Shown here one piece after another: positions 35,208 through 47,704 of a stretch of 64,000 nucleotides of DNA. The notes under the pieces were generated by a model, which worked only from the letters and a program-made list of their open reading frames with translations, had not been told where the DNA came from and did no database searches. Every line of letters begins with the position of its first letter. Within the stretch, counting starts at the first letter, position 1. The translations under genes and the position numbers were made by a program. This stretch comes from Bradysia coprophila. Its lineage: Eukaryota; Arthropoda; Insecta; Diptera; Sciaridae. The stretch lies in assembly GCF_014529535.1 (NCBI RefSeq), contig NW_023503423.1:8145340-8209339 (forward strand), read 5' to 3'.

Positions 35208-38200
35208 TCTGCACGGATGAAATTCCTGCTGATACGTCGCTGAACACATATTTACGAAATCATGCCCAACTCAGTGGCACGAAATTAATGTGCAATGAAG
35301 GAGGTTGTGGCGTTTGCATTGTTACGCTGAAAAGAAAACATCCATTGACTAACAAATTGGAAACACTTGCTGTCAATTCGGTTAGTAACATGTACACTTG
35401 TAGAGACAAGGTGCACTTTTTCGTTTCTTCTATACTTTTGACTATCTCAGTGTTTGATGTCACTGTATGCATGCCACAATGATGACATTATTACAGTCGA
35501 AGGAATCGGAAATAGTAAAAATGGTTATCGTCCCGAGCAGACTCGGTTATTGCAAAAGAACGGATCGCAATGCGGGTACATTTTTCCGTTACTGTGAAAA
35601 CGTTATCGCCCGTACACGAAGCACCTAGCAGTGTAATAGAAAAAAAGTAGAGTAGTACTTTAGATAGAAGAAGTGGGTGGAATATAACCTGTACCTAAGC
35701 CTCAGATGGGCCTGTTTTGCTTCTCCACTTTAATCTAAGTATGTGAATTTTTCAATACCTTTTTTTTTGTTAATGTCATCGCAAAATTACAATTAAGGCT
35801 GCTAATGTTATTATTGGTATCAAAATACTACTCTATTTGACGTTGTAAAACCTCTATTACCCTGCTAGGTGATTCGCCCGTACATTATTATAAATGATTT
35901 GATTTTATAGGTATTGTACTCCTGGTATGATCATGAACATGTATAGTCTGTTGGAAAGTGATGAGGGTATGTTACCAATGGCAAAAGTAGAGAACTCATT
36001 CGGCGGGAATATTTGCCGTTGCACGGGATATCGACCTATTTTGGATGCATTTAAGTCATTAGCTTTTGATGCTGACAGCTCACTATTGTGCCAAGTGCGT
36101 ATACATAACTGGATTCAGACTAGAAATTATGTGAAACTAAATATATTACTGCAGGATATTGAAGATCTTCCGAAAATGCACAGTGACTGCAGTATAGCAT
36201 GCAATAAGATTATGGCAGAAACGCTTCATTTAAAATTTAAAGATGGCAATGAATGGCACAAGGTGTATACAATTGCTCAGGTCTTACAAATTCTCAAAGA
36301 CGCCACCCTACAACCATACATACTTCTCGCTGGAAATACTGCCCGTGGTATGTAGGTCACAGTTATTTTTTTTTCAAAAAGCACGCATACTCAGCTAACT
36401 TTGAACAAATGAATTAGGCGTCTACCGACAACGAGTTGCTCCAAAACTGTTTATCGATATCAACGATGTGTCCGATCTTCGTGGACATCAAATTGTGGAC
36501 AATGAATTGATCGTTGGAGCTACAAACAGTTTGACAGACACGATGAAAATATTCGAATCGGTTTCGAAGACACCGGGATTTGAGTATTGTTCCAGTTTGG
36601 CTCAACATATTGATCTGATTGCCAATGTTCCTGTGCGAAATGTAAGTGTTATCCTACAACGCACTTTAAGCATGAGTGGGTACCACCGCACTTCAAGCAA
36701 AAGTGATCATAGTCGACAACTGCCAAATAGAGTACTATTTTGTATGAAGTTATTTTTTACAGTGTTTTACAGTTATATGACACCCTGTCAAGTTTCAGTA
36801 CGTTATTTAGAGTACCGCTCATGCTTGAAGTGCGTTGGTGGTACTTTAAATAGGGTTCATGCTAAAATCAGTCCTGTGGTATTCGGTTTCTGTAGAGCTG
36901 GCTTATGCATTATGATAACTTTTACTAAACAATTAGTCCAGGTTTCTGTTAATTTCCGAGAAAAAAGTTGATCTAGCTCATGTTTTCCGATAGATTTATT
37001 TAGTTGCCAAAATTACTTCAATTTAATTTTATCACAATAGATTGAGGTTAGCTCGCTTAGTTTGTGTTTATTACGTAGGTGGAAGCACGGGTTTTCAGGG
37101 ATTTGATGTCAAAACGAACGAATAATGCGAGAACAAATTCCTTGCTCTAATTCGGTTCGTTTATGCGGTCAAAACATGACTAGATTCAATAAACAAGTAA
37201 ACTTCAACAGCTCAACCAATACCCTCCCCCTTCTTGCGTCATGAAATTTATAAATGATCGCTAAGTCGATTCGAGACCTTCATCGTTTTTTCCAGAACAT
37301 TTACTGTAAAACGTTTTCCATCTGTAGATTGGAACAATCGGCGGAAATTTGAGTATTAAACATCAGCACAATGGTTTTCCTTCTGATATGTTTGTCATGC
37401 TAGAGACTGTGGGAGCCAAACTGACGATCATCGATGCCAATACCAATACGAGAAGTTTGGTGGAAGTGGCTAACTTTCTCACTGTGGATATGTTGAAAAA
37501 ACTTATAGTCAACGTGAAGTTGCCGATGTTGGACAGGAATCTTTTTAAATTCAAATCTTACAAGGTTTCGTCTCAATGAACATAATTAATTCTCCAGCAT
37601 CACTCCGTTCTGATCTCAATCATCTCTCTAGATAATGATACGCGCGCAGAATGCCCACGCGTACGTCAATGCTGGATTTCTCCTAAAATTGAAGCCGAAT
37701 ATTGTCGAATCGGCTCGCATTTGCTTCGGCGGCATTAATCCAAAATTTATTCATGCCAGTGACACGGAATCATTTTTGAGCGGAAAAAATGTGTACTGCA
37801 ACGAAACATTGCAGCTTGCGATCAAAGTGTTGAAAAATGAATTACAGCCAGACGAAGTCATCACGGAAGCGTCGCCGCAATACAGAAAGCTGTTGGCCGT
37901 TTCTCTGTTTTACAAATTCGTTCTGAAGACATGCGACGATAAGTTCGTCAAACCTGTCCATAGATCCGGCGCAAATATTCTTCAACGACCATTGTCAAGT
38001 GGAACTCAAACCTATGACACTCAAGAAAACAAGTTTCCTCTGACCGAACCGATTGTAAAGTTAGAAGGGGTGGCACAAGTATCTGGAACTGCAAAATATG
38101 CTAACGATATCCCGCATTTTATAAATGAACTTTGGGCTGCTTTTGTACCTGCAACAAGAGTTCATTTTAAACTTGATAAGATTGATGCAACTGAAGCGCT

Positions 38201-41200
38201 GGTAAGAGATGAAAAGAACAAGCCGACGAAAATGTGCAATTCAATTTTTCTCGTTCAGGAAGTACAAGGTGTTCGACACTTTTTTTCCGCATTGGATATT
38301 CCCGGTAAGAACAACTTCACTCCAACATCGACACCTTTTATGGGCATCGTAGAAGAGGAGAAGATTTTCATTGAACATAAAGGCGAAGTACTTTTCCACG
38401 GTCAACCAGTTGGAATTGTTTTGGCCGAAACGTTTGCCTTAGCAAACTCGGCAGCTACTAAAGTTAAAGTTTCGTATTTGGAAAACGGTTTGTTGATTCT
38501 AACATCCGTTGATCAAGTTGAAACAACTGTTTTGCACTTTCAGATTCTTACGTTGCGGGAGCACAAAGTTTTTTTAGTCCTTGCATAGAAGGTAAGTGCA
38601 AATGACAACAATATTTTTTGCAGTAGGCCGTGTCAACTTTTTTTCAAGGCTGTACAATCCATTCTTACAAATTTTTCAAAATACTCGAAATTCTTGAAGA
38701 AATTGCCGATCGCTAAGCTCCGTTGATTCCACTTAATTGATTAAATTTCCTCACATGTTGCCTTCGGCTATCGTAATAGCTGATAATTACCCATGTCCAA
38801 ACCATGAAATAATGTTTACTCTTTCAATGTGATCGTGATGACATCGTCTTGACGAAGGGTCTGTGCTCTTCGTGGTGCTACGCCCTACACCACATTCCAA
38901 CATCATCGAAGCCAATGGGTCTTTCTCTTTCAATTTGAATGTCTCTTTGGAAATGTCATCGGGGCAATTTGGAATCTGAGTGGCAGACATGGGAATTGAT
39001 TGTGGGTGGGAAGGCAAGATTAGTAATGAATACTATCACAACGTCCTCAACAGCAGTACTTAAAATAAATTCTGATTGGGAAACATAGATGATTGTTCTC
39101 GGGATCAGTATCTATTTCCCCGGTAACTGATGCTGTAGAAGTATTTACATCGGCTTGTTTATTCCATTTATCCGTCCCCACAAAAACGTTTCGGTGAAAT
39201 TGTTGTTGCTCTTCACAATGATTGGCGAATTTTCGATCATTGTTGCTTGCTGTGGACTTAGTGAAATCACACAGTAGGAAACAAAACTGAAACTTTTCTT
39301 AACATTTGAAGTATCAATGCCTTCCATTTACTAAGCAGTGCTTGCTATGACTAGCCTTGTACGGATCTACGGATGACTATTCCATCTGCTGTCCAAAGGA
39401 ATGAGACCTAACTAATCAATCATCAATCTGTAGGTCAACAAAAGTATCTGCCCTGCTAATTGTTTGATACGCTAGCAGTCTGTGAAAGGCTCGTAAGAAT
39501 GCTTAGGTGTTGACGACACTAATAAAACGTTTTATTCGCTAATCCAGAGAAAACGACTCTACCAACCATTCGGGATGTGTTCGACTCTAAGGGAAAGTAT
39601 CAAAAAATCGCTGAAACGACAGAGTCACAAGTGCTGGGTGCTACGAAAACAATAAACGGAGCAATTGAACTGGGCGGCCAATATCACATGCACATGGAGC
39701 CACAGACTACGATCTGTATACCAACTGACGATAATGGAATGCTGGTTCACTCATCGAACCAATGGACCGACATTACTCAGACCGCCATTGCACAGTGTCT
39801 GAATGTGCAAGAAAATTCGATTCATATCGAAGTCAAGCGAGTTGGCGGTGGATTCGGCGCAAAAATCTCACGTGCAAGCCAAATTGCTTGTGCTTGCGCC
39901 TTGGCCTGTCACCTTACCGATGTGCCCGTACGATTCGTCTTGAGTCTCGAATCGAACATGAATGTAGCTGGAAAACGGAACGGTATGATCGGTGAATATA
40001 CGATCGACGTTGATGACAATGGTAAAATTCTGAAAGTGACTGGTAATACAGCTCACGACATGGGATGTTCGTTAAATGATTCGCCGAGAATTGTGGCTGA
40101 CCTTGCTTATTCCAATTGTTATGATGCGAGCTCGTGGGAGATTACAAATGAACTTATTAAAACTGATGCACCCAGTCACACTTGGTACGTATAAAAATTT
40201 AGCAAGACAACCAAGTCTACTTAAACGAAATGCGACAACAACATAATTCTAATGCCCGTTGTAACAAACTAAAAGGTGCCGTGCTCCAGGAACAACTGAA
40301 ACTATAGCAATGGCAGAAACTATGATGGAACATGTTGCCAGGGTTACTGGTAAAGATCCGTTGGCCGTTAGGGTTGCAAACTTGACCACAGACAGTAAGA
40401 TGAAAGATTTAATTCCAAAATTCGTAAAAGACATCGGTAAGTGCACATTGAACCTACTTTCTTATTCGATTGTAAACTAGCCATTATAGAATACAACGAT
40501 CGCAAGGGCAAGGTCGATCAGTTTAACAAAAAGAATCGCTGGAATAAGAAGGGCATCGCCATATCAATTATGAGATTTCCAATTTTATACTTCGACACGA
40601 GCACCGCATATGTTTGCGTTTACCACAATGATGGTACAGTTGTAGTGAAACATAGTGGAGTAGAAATCGGGCAAGGACTTCACACGAAAGTAACTCAAGT
40701 TGCTGCACACACGCTAGGCATACCGCATGCATTTGTCAAAGTTGGGTCAACCGACAATATCATTGGCGCTAATTGTGCTGTAACTGGGGCTAGCGTAACC
40801 AGTGAAATAATTTGCTTTGTACGTACACTTTTCTGACCGTGTAGTCGTTTCGCTGTGACTGTACCTGTTTGACTGATTATTTCGCAGGCAGTAATGAAAG
40901 CCTGCAAAGAAATTATGCGGAGATTGCAACCACTCCGTGATGCGAACAAAGACGCTCAATGGACTGACCTAACCCAAGAGGCATACAAAAATCAAATTGG
41001 TTTGAGTGTTGTCCATACAGCTAAAGCAGCAGATATGAAACCATATGACGTTTTCGGTTTATCCTGCGCTGAAATCGAGGTAGACCTTTTGACGGGAAAC
41101 CTTCTAGTGCACCGAGTTGATATTTTGGAAGATGTGGGACTAAGCTTGAATCCGTTGATCGATGTTGGCCAGGTAAAAATTTACTTTTTTTTTGCAATGA

Positions 41201-41743
41201 AATGTCTAAACTTGTATCGGAGCCAGGTAGAAGGAGCTTTCATTATGGGCATGAGTTATTGGCTGACTGAAGCTCTCATATATGATCGTATGAATGGTGA
41301 ATTGATGACAAATCGAATGTGGACGTATAAGCCTATTGGTGCAAAAGATATTCCAATTGATTTTCGCGTGACCCTGTTGCAGAATACCGTAAATTCTGTT
41401 ACTATTCTCGGCTCGAAGGGTTCGTCTGTCTTTATTAGTGTTTGAAAATAACCGTTTGATAATCGAAAAATATCTTTTCAAAACAAAATTCAAACTTTAG
41501 CTGTTGGTGAGCCAGCGCTAACACTGTCAATTGTTGTGAATTTCGCTCTCCGAAAGGCCTTGGAATCGGCTAGGAGCGATGCTGGAATTACCAATGATCC
41601 GTGGTTCAGGATGCGTAAGTAAATTTATAAGCGAAATGGTGTTTGACACTAAGATCATTTTATACATACATATAGCTTCGCCGACAACGCCGGAAGTGAT
41701 TGCTTTGAGTGCTGGTCATTCAACCGACGATTTTACGCTTTAG
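35208..41743 (+). CDS. aldehyde oxidase (molybdo-flavoenzyme), lacking first exon
   Basis: Exons: 35208-35380, 35451-35575, 35911-36094, 36155-36347, 36418-36641, 37328-37564, 37632-38201, 38259-38487, 39548-40184, 40276-40436, 40481-40818, 40888-41172, 41227-41419, 41501-41614 and 41676-41743. All are in phase, giving 1242 aa; only about 25 N-terminal residues are missing. Order: plant-type [2Fe-2S] domain (CNEGGCGVC), second helical [2Fe-2S] domain (GSQCGYCTPGM, GNICRCTGYRP), FAD domain, then the molybdopterin domain (RVGGGFGAK, GVEIGQGLHTKVTQ, and KAVGEPAL with the catalytic Glu). The FAD loop is of oxidase rather than NAD-dependent xanthine dehydrogenase type, so it should oxidise aldehydes with O2 in the cytosol. 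A 57-bp intron (38202-38258) is stop-free and in frame. MITE C lies in the 36642-37327 intron and a SINE-like copy in the 35576-35910 intron. The C-terminus is complete. Confidence 0.93.
35668..35720 (+). mobile_element. second copy of the short retroposon
   Basis: It shares TACCTAAGCCTCAGATGGGC and CCTGTT.TGCT with the insertion at 20956-21014. ACTTTA occurs on both sides (about 35657 and 35727), perhaps a target duplication. It lies within an intron of the aldehyde oxidase. Confidence 0.6.
36684..36840. mobile_element. MITE C, copy 2, nested in a relative
   Basis: The ends CACCGCACTTCAAGC...GCTTGAAGTGCGTTGGTG are flanked by GTAC on both sides (36680-36683, 36841-36844). The flanks themselves join into another C-family copy (left CAACGCACTTTAAGCATGAG at 36657, right TTTAAATAGGGTTCATG), so C has inserted into C. 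Confidence 0.75.
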
Positions 41744-41949
41744 TCGAGACTTCTATGAATCCAGGAATCCACTATCAAGTAAAAATATTTAGAAAAGTTG
41801 TTTATTAATTTCGGTTTCTGGTAAAAACTTATTACAAAAAACATCTGCGCAGCTCTAGTGTGATGAAATCAATTTAAAAGAGTTGCTGCTGCTGTTGAGC
41901 TTTTTATATCATCTACTCTTAGTTGTTTTGTTTATCTTCTTATGTGAGT

Positions 41950-41955
41950 AATAAA
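41950..41955 (+). promoter_or_regulatory. poly(A) signal of the aldehyde oxidase
   Basis: AATAAA 207 bp after the stop codon. Confidence 0.5.
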
Positions 41956-42211
41956 GCAGTAAGGAAAATATTTGAGTTTTAAATTCTTATGTCCCAAGTA
42001 ATTATTATGACTTTTGAAGCACATGTGCGATTTAAATCTTTACCTATTACAGCGAACTATTGAGATTTTACTAGCGAGCTATCAAAAATTGATGGTAAAT
42101 AAAATGGAGGGCCAGACTTGTTCCAAATGATTCCTAGATCATGCTAAGACAAACATTTCGGATATCAATCCTAAATTTTTACTTAAAATTTTCGCAGTCT
42201 TTGACAATTTG

Positions 42212-42584
42212 TTAAGTGCAATGGACCCTTTGCAAATTTATAATTCGTTTTTGGATGATTACTCTGAACCAATTTTTTTAAAAATAAAACCACTAAAGCA
42301 CGCAAAAATGTGTTACCCTAAAAGGAAAAATTGGTTTGTGGGTGATTACTTATTCCACTTGGAGGGACTTTTGCAGATTGTGTAAATTTATCTGCGGTTT
42401 CTCCAAGTGGGTTAAGTTATGATTCACAAACCAATTTTTCCATTGAAAGTAACACATTTTTGCGTGCTTTAGTGGTTTTACTTTTTCAACAAAAAAAAAT
42501 TTGGTTCAGAGAAATCATCAAGAAGCGAGCATTTTTCCGCCTTCATGTAGGATACTAATTTGCAAAGGGTCCTTTGCTCTTAAG
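42212..42584. mobile_element. 373-bp long hairpin element
   Basis: It is almost wholly self-complementary. Outer arms TTAAGTGCAATGGACCCTTT... pair with ...AAAGGGTCCTTTGCTCTTAA, and inner arms pair over about 60 bp (CACTAAAGCACGCAAAAATG). TTAA-like ends on both sides could be a target duplication. Confidence 0.75.
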
Positions 42585-43764
42585 GTCCTGTACCTGTACG
42601 CATACTTCTGTTGACTGGGGTTGGGGTGAATCGTATTTTATTTTTATTTTATTTTAAAACGCCTAACCCAAGGCTGTACGTGGAGAATGGTCCATAGAAT
42701 TGATTACAATAGAAGTTTTTTTTTATTAGTTTTTCCTAGTGCCCAGACAAGATATTCGATTCTCGCGGAAGTACAGTTAGGTTGCATACAACGCTGAATA
42801 ATTTCTCTGTTAGATCGCACATGTTGAAGCATATACGTAGTCCTTCGATCGGTAATTTCACGAAACTGATTTCCTCAATTTTTTTCTGCTTCCAATTCGA
42901 TAGGATCAGCATGTCAGTATTATTGAGATAACAGTTGATGTAACAAGTTCGAAACTTCATAAATCGATGATAAAAACCAAGGTATTGCGATCTCTGTGGC
43001 TCTCTGATTCCGACTCCTCTTTTTTCGTCATTTGTAAAGAAGATTCCTTCCGTGCACCTTCAGTTAATTGAATATTTCAGGGTGTTTCTAAAGAATCTTT
43101 CAGGATTTCGTCATAATGTTCCAGACCAGAAGTGCTTTTTTGTTTAAACACGCCATAGCTGCTTCTTCTGATAAAAATTCACCTCTATTTCAAACTTCTC
43201 TAATTCCAGGTGATATGTTTTCAGAATGCTACAGTTTTAAAATCGCCGATAAATTATTATGCGTGCCCATATGAAGAGATGCAAAAATTATAGTAGAGAA
43301 CTAACCAATTAAACCCAGTCGTAACAAGTCTACAGAAATTTCTGACAATTGTCACCTCAAAATTAGGTTAACATCCCATTTACGTGTATGTTGGCAAGAT
43401 GTGCTCAAAGATTTCGAGAACAGATAAAAATATGGACCAAGATCTAATTCTTTTTAAGATTAACAGTACGCGACCGAATCTTTTTTTGAATTAAAATTTA
43501 ATCCCTTCAGTTATTACTTGAACTTATCCCCAAATGAGTATCCCCCTAAATTAAATTAAATTTTAATCTTTTAGGCCCTGACTTTTGATGCTTGTTTACT
43601 ATGCCGTGCATCCGATCAAAATGTTATTTGTAGTGCAATAGAAAAATAGTAACCCATCCTACCTTTACTTAAAAAATAAAAAATAAATCGGATATGGTGA
43701 TACTATAGTTTTTAAGTTGTTTTTAACTGATATAAGAAGACGTTTTTTTGTGAGCTTGTCGGAA

Positions 43765-43854
43765 AATTATTGGTTGTTTGCTCGTGAGCTCAATTTCTCA
43801 ATATCTGGTTAAATTAAAAAACAAATTGAGCTCACGAGCAAACAATCAGAAATT
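43765..43854. repeat. 90-bp hairpin
   Basis: 32-bp inverted arms (GGTTGTTTGCTCGTGAGCTC and complement) are separated by about 26 bp. It sits directly beside a tRNA-like sequence. Confidence 0.7.
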
Positions 43855-43869
43855 AATTTGTTTATTTAC

Positions 43870-43926
43870 CTGATGAGATTTGAACCCGGTACCCACTACA
43901 GTCGACAATCTTACCACTGCTACAAT
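43870..43926 (-). repeat. degenerate tRNA-like (SINE head) sequence
   Basis: The minus strand reads GTAGCAGTGGTAAGAT (A-box-like) and, 31 nt on, GGTTCAAATC (perfect B box). A clean anticodon stem and acceptor stem are absent, so it is not a working tRNA gene; it is a tRNA-derived Pol III promoter. Confidence 0.55.
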
Positions 43927-45942
43927 TTGTTCTTAATCCCAACGTGGCTTAAAAATTGAAATCCCATATTTTTATCTGTGTTCAAATTTCATACAAACAG
44001 GAAACTGCTGTATCATGTGATAAACACCTCTTCCCTTCTAATTAATATATATCACAGTAATTATTGCAGATGTTAATTTAACTAGATCTAATATTAGAAG
44101 TCCCTATTTCTTACCTCTGTCTGCGAATTTATTTTCTTAGTTTCAATGAAAAATCATTTATTCTATCCTCTATTTCTGGTTTCAAGTCGAATATTACATG
44201 TTGTCATCTGCCCAATTTAACTCATAACTATTATAATGTCCGCAAATAATAATCAGACATTAATAAATCCATTTACTCTAATATGTGCCAATCATGCAAT
44301 ATTCTGATTGTGATTGATGGTTGCGAAGATCATTGAGCACAATTTTGTTGCCACTAATTTTGGCAAATAGTTCGAAATGAAAGAATGTCATCTCGTTTTA
44401 AAGATGCCAGATGAATTGTTGCATGCAAAACGTAACACACAATTTGTTGTAATTATTTACTTTGATCGTGCATTAAATGCGATCTTGATTAATCACTATT
44501 CAAATGATTAATTGAAAGTGATCTCTTTTTTTTAATGTGTACCGTTGGTATGCTGTACGAATTAATCCTAGCGCGATGATCTGGCATTGAAAATGTGCTC
44601 GCAACAGCAAGTGTAACATACTTTATTCGCTTGTCGTTTGTTCTATTTGGGTTGGCTCTTTTAAAAACGGTTAATTTTGCCAAAAATAACAAAAACACAT
44701 GCTCGTTGAATTTCCTCTTCCTATCAATGACCCCAACTATCAGTCACAATATTTATGTTGGAAAGTTTTCACTTGGTTTACAGGTTGTCGGACTCTGTAT
44801 TGTTTTTAGAGAAACGGTGCATCTACGTTTCAGGTATTTTTTTTTAGTTTATGACTTCCGTTTCAACCGTCTCGCACGAATTAAATAATGGCAAAATCTA
44901 ATACCAAATTTGAAGGGCGCAAAGTGTCTCAAAGTGTAACGATTTTCAATACAGTGACGCATATATTTAAGGGTCGGAAGTGAAGTGTGATGAACTGTGA
45001 TTTTATCTAATTGCATCAGAACTGAAGCAAAATTCAAGGACTTTTGTGCGAAATTTCTAGCTCAGACGAATGCAGTAAAGTAATAAAGCTCTTCCTGACC
45101 GCTCTCAATTTCTAAATATTTTAAACCGACGTCGTCGTAACGAGGAGATATTTCTATTATGAGCGACAAATCGGATTTTTCTCGCAATGCAGCAGTAAAT
45201 TTGAAAAATTTATTTTGTAATTATTTTTTCAACTAGTGTCATATCGCGTCGTCGCTACGTCGTTAAGAAATCGAATAGAAAAAACATTGTACTTAACCTG
45301 GGCGGAAAGGATTTTTTCAAGAACTATTTTTGGGAATAGTGTTTTCCAAGTTTTCCTACATTTTTCCAAAAAAATAAAATTCAGAAAATTAGTTGAAAAT
45401 TTTATTCAGAAAATGTGAGAAAATTCAAGAAAATAACAGAAAATATTTCTTCAGAAATAGTCGCAGGATTTTCATAAAAGAAAATTGAAGTTTTCCACCA
45501 CGAGAAAGACAACTCTTGAATTCTACAGGTAAACGTCTTAACGTCAGATGAGAAAAACATTTCTATTATTTCAAGCCCCTTGATATTACTCACCCATTTA
45601 TTTTCACGAATTTTCCTAATCCGGAAATGATAACAGAAAATTGGCATACCTTCAGACATCTGGAGAGAAACAAAATCTAACGCCTTTCAATGTCACACAC
45701 TCTACAAATTAATCCCGCCTAAATCAGCTCGTTTAATTCATTTTCATAAAATCTAAACGCAATTAATATTCAATCTAAATTTAACGCTTTTGCTGTTGCA
45801 TTTCGGTGTATAAATAGGCGACAACGACAATAATTATGATGTACAACTTTAATAATATTTGTTGAATAAAGACGGTTTGCGCGAACGGTCCTGCAGTGCA
45901 AGCGAAAAGAATTTTTTTCATTTTAAATTTATTTTGACCAAA

Positions 45943-47367
45943 ATGGCAGATAAAATTCCGTACAAAACTCTGAATAATTTCACAAAAGTACCAATGCTCG
46001 GTTTTCCAACATGGGGTTGGGGTGTAAGTGATTTTTAGTGATTTGTGTGACGCACCAAATTGTGATTGATATTTTCTTTGTGGTGAATAGGAAACTATGC
46101 AAGGAGTTATCGGTAAAACTGTTAAGGATGCTATCGATATGGGTTACAGATATATAGACACAGCACCTAATGGCAATGAAGAAGAAGTTGGCGACGCTCT
46201 TTATGAAAAAATTATGGACGGGACGGTTAAAAGGTGAGTTTGGGAAGTGCTATACCAGTTGAAAAAGCTCCTTGATCAAAGACAAAATTTGCAAAAGCTC
46301 TTCGTTCTTAATCAAATTTTGATTTAGTGGATGTTGCCATCTGCTCAAAAGAAATTTTAATTTTTAACCCGTTTAAGCGACTGAGTGTGTTTAAAATACG
46401 AAATGTGAAAGTGTCCCTAGATGTGTTGTTTACTACACATTAAATTCATGTGGATTTTGTGGAAGGGAAGAAGTGATTTCTAATATTTTCTCATTCTTAT
46501 TTACCTTAGAGAAGACTTATACATCGTCGGCAAACTATGGGATCCCAAAGTATTCCACGAACCAGCATTAATTAAGGACTCACTGCTATCGACTTTGCGC
46601 AACTTAAACTTAACATACCTCGATTCATACATTCTACAATGTCCAGAAGGCGATTTACAATTTGTTGACACTTGGCACGAAATGGAAAAACATGTCGACA
46701 ATTTCGTTGTCAAGAGCATCGGCCTGTCCAATTTCAATGAAAAACAAATTGATCATTTGTATACCAGTGCACGCTGCTTGCCGGTCACGAATCAGTTCGA
46801 TTGCAATCCGTATCTACTACAACAAGAATTGTGCGCACTGTGCCGGTCGAAAAATTTGGCTGTAACGGTCTACAATCCATTTGGATCGTCCTCGTTGTTG
46901 GAGGATGCGACGGTAAAATAATGCAGTTGATAATCAGAGAAATGATAACAGAGGGCGCAGCGTCATCTGTTATCATTTTTCTGTTGATAATGCTTGAACT
47001 GAAGTTTGCTCTGATGTTTTCTATAAAGTGAACACACTTGCAGATTGAGTCACTCGCGCAGAAGTACAGAAAAACTCCCGAACAAATCCTGTTACGATAC
47101 CAAATTCAACAAGGTCATGTGGTCATTCCCATTTCGTTTAGCAAAACGAAATTAAAGGAGAACTTGGACATTTTCAAATTTGATCTGGCCAAAGCGGATG
47201 TGGCCACATTGGGGAAGCTCGACCGCAACAAACAATACACATCTTTGAGTGCCCTGTCCTATGTAAGTTGTTTAGTTTATAGACTGGTTCAAGGTATTAA
47301 AGCTGATATCTGTCTTACGTTTTGCCAATAGGAGCGGACGAAACTAAAGGTCTGTTTTCGACAGTGA
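45943..47367 (+). CDS. aldo-keto reductase-like protein, probable pseudoenzyme
   Basis: Five exons: 45943-46023, 46091-46233, 46510-46912, 47044-47262 and 47332-47367; 293 aa. The (beta/alpha)8 AKR fold is clear (GFPTWGWG, YRYIDTA, SIGLSNFN, PVTNQFDCNPYL, PEQILLRYQIQQGHVVIP). Of the catalytic tetrad, Asp50 and Lys83 remain, but the proton-donor Tyr is replaced (DTAPNGNEEEVG, Asn54, one residue short) and the substrate His is Gln118 (YILQCP). The NADPH-phosphate Lys of IPKS is Ile239 (VIPISF). It therefore should not reduce carbonyls in the classical way, although the exons and frame are intact, which argues for a retained non-catalytic role. The C-terminal loop is short and a further 3' exon is possible. 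Confidence 0.88.
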
Positions 47368-47588
47368 TATGTGATGAAGATGTGGAAGTATTTTTTTGTG
47401 ATCGTGTGGACCATTAGGGCGAGATTAGCTGCTTCCATAAGTTTTAGTCTGCAACATGAAGTTGTATGCAATGATCAAATGGTCTCTGTTTCATGATCTG
47501 GAAACGGACCATCCCAACCTGACGAGTCTAAGATCGTTCAAATGAAGTACAATCGTTGTGCAACTATCAGGTTACAATTTTGCATATT

Positions 47589-47673
47589 TTTATTTAGGTT
47601 CGCTTCTCTATATTATACATGCCGCCAAGTTTTTCATTTCGTAGCTCAAGGTAGACGTGTAAATCTAAATAAA
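47589..47673. promoter_or_regulatory. facing poly(A) signals of AKR (+) and hexosaminidase (-)
   Basis: Plus-strand AATAAA at 47668-47673 serves the AKR gene. Minus-strand AATAAA (complement at 47589-47594) serves the hexosaminidase. They cross, so the two convergent transcripts overlap by roughly 80 bp or more. Confidence 0.5.
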
Positions 47674-47704
47674 ACTTTTCCAAACAAAAAACGAGACTAT
47701 TCCT

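Larger units (their letters stand above)
41744..45942. other. intergenic with hairpins and unassigned ORFs
   Basis: Apart from the features listed separately at 42212-42584, 43765-43854 and 43870-43926, I see no gene. The minus frame 42736-42960 (74 codons) and plus frame 44595-44888 (97 codons) look ordered in composition but match no family I know. Confidence 0.4.

Noticed and set aside
38488..38588. direct continuation of the oxidase frame to the stop at 38586
   Set aside because: Splicing at 38487 to 39548 restores the conserved LPTIRDVFD block in phase, while read-through would truncate the enzyme before most of its molybdopterin domain.
38787..39327. minus-strand ORFs in the 1.06-kb oxidase intron as a nested gene
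   Set aside because: Two short frames (77 and 61 codons) without matching splice sites or recognised domains; kept only as a remote possibility.
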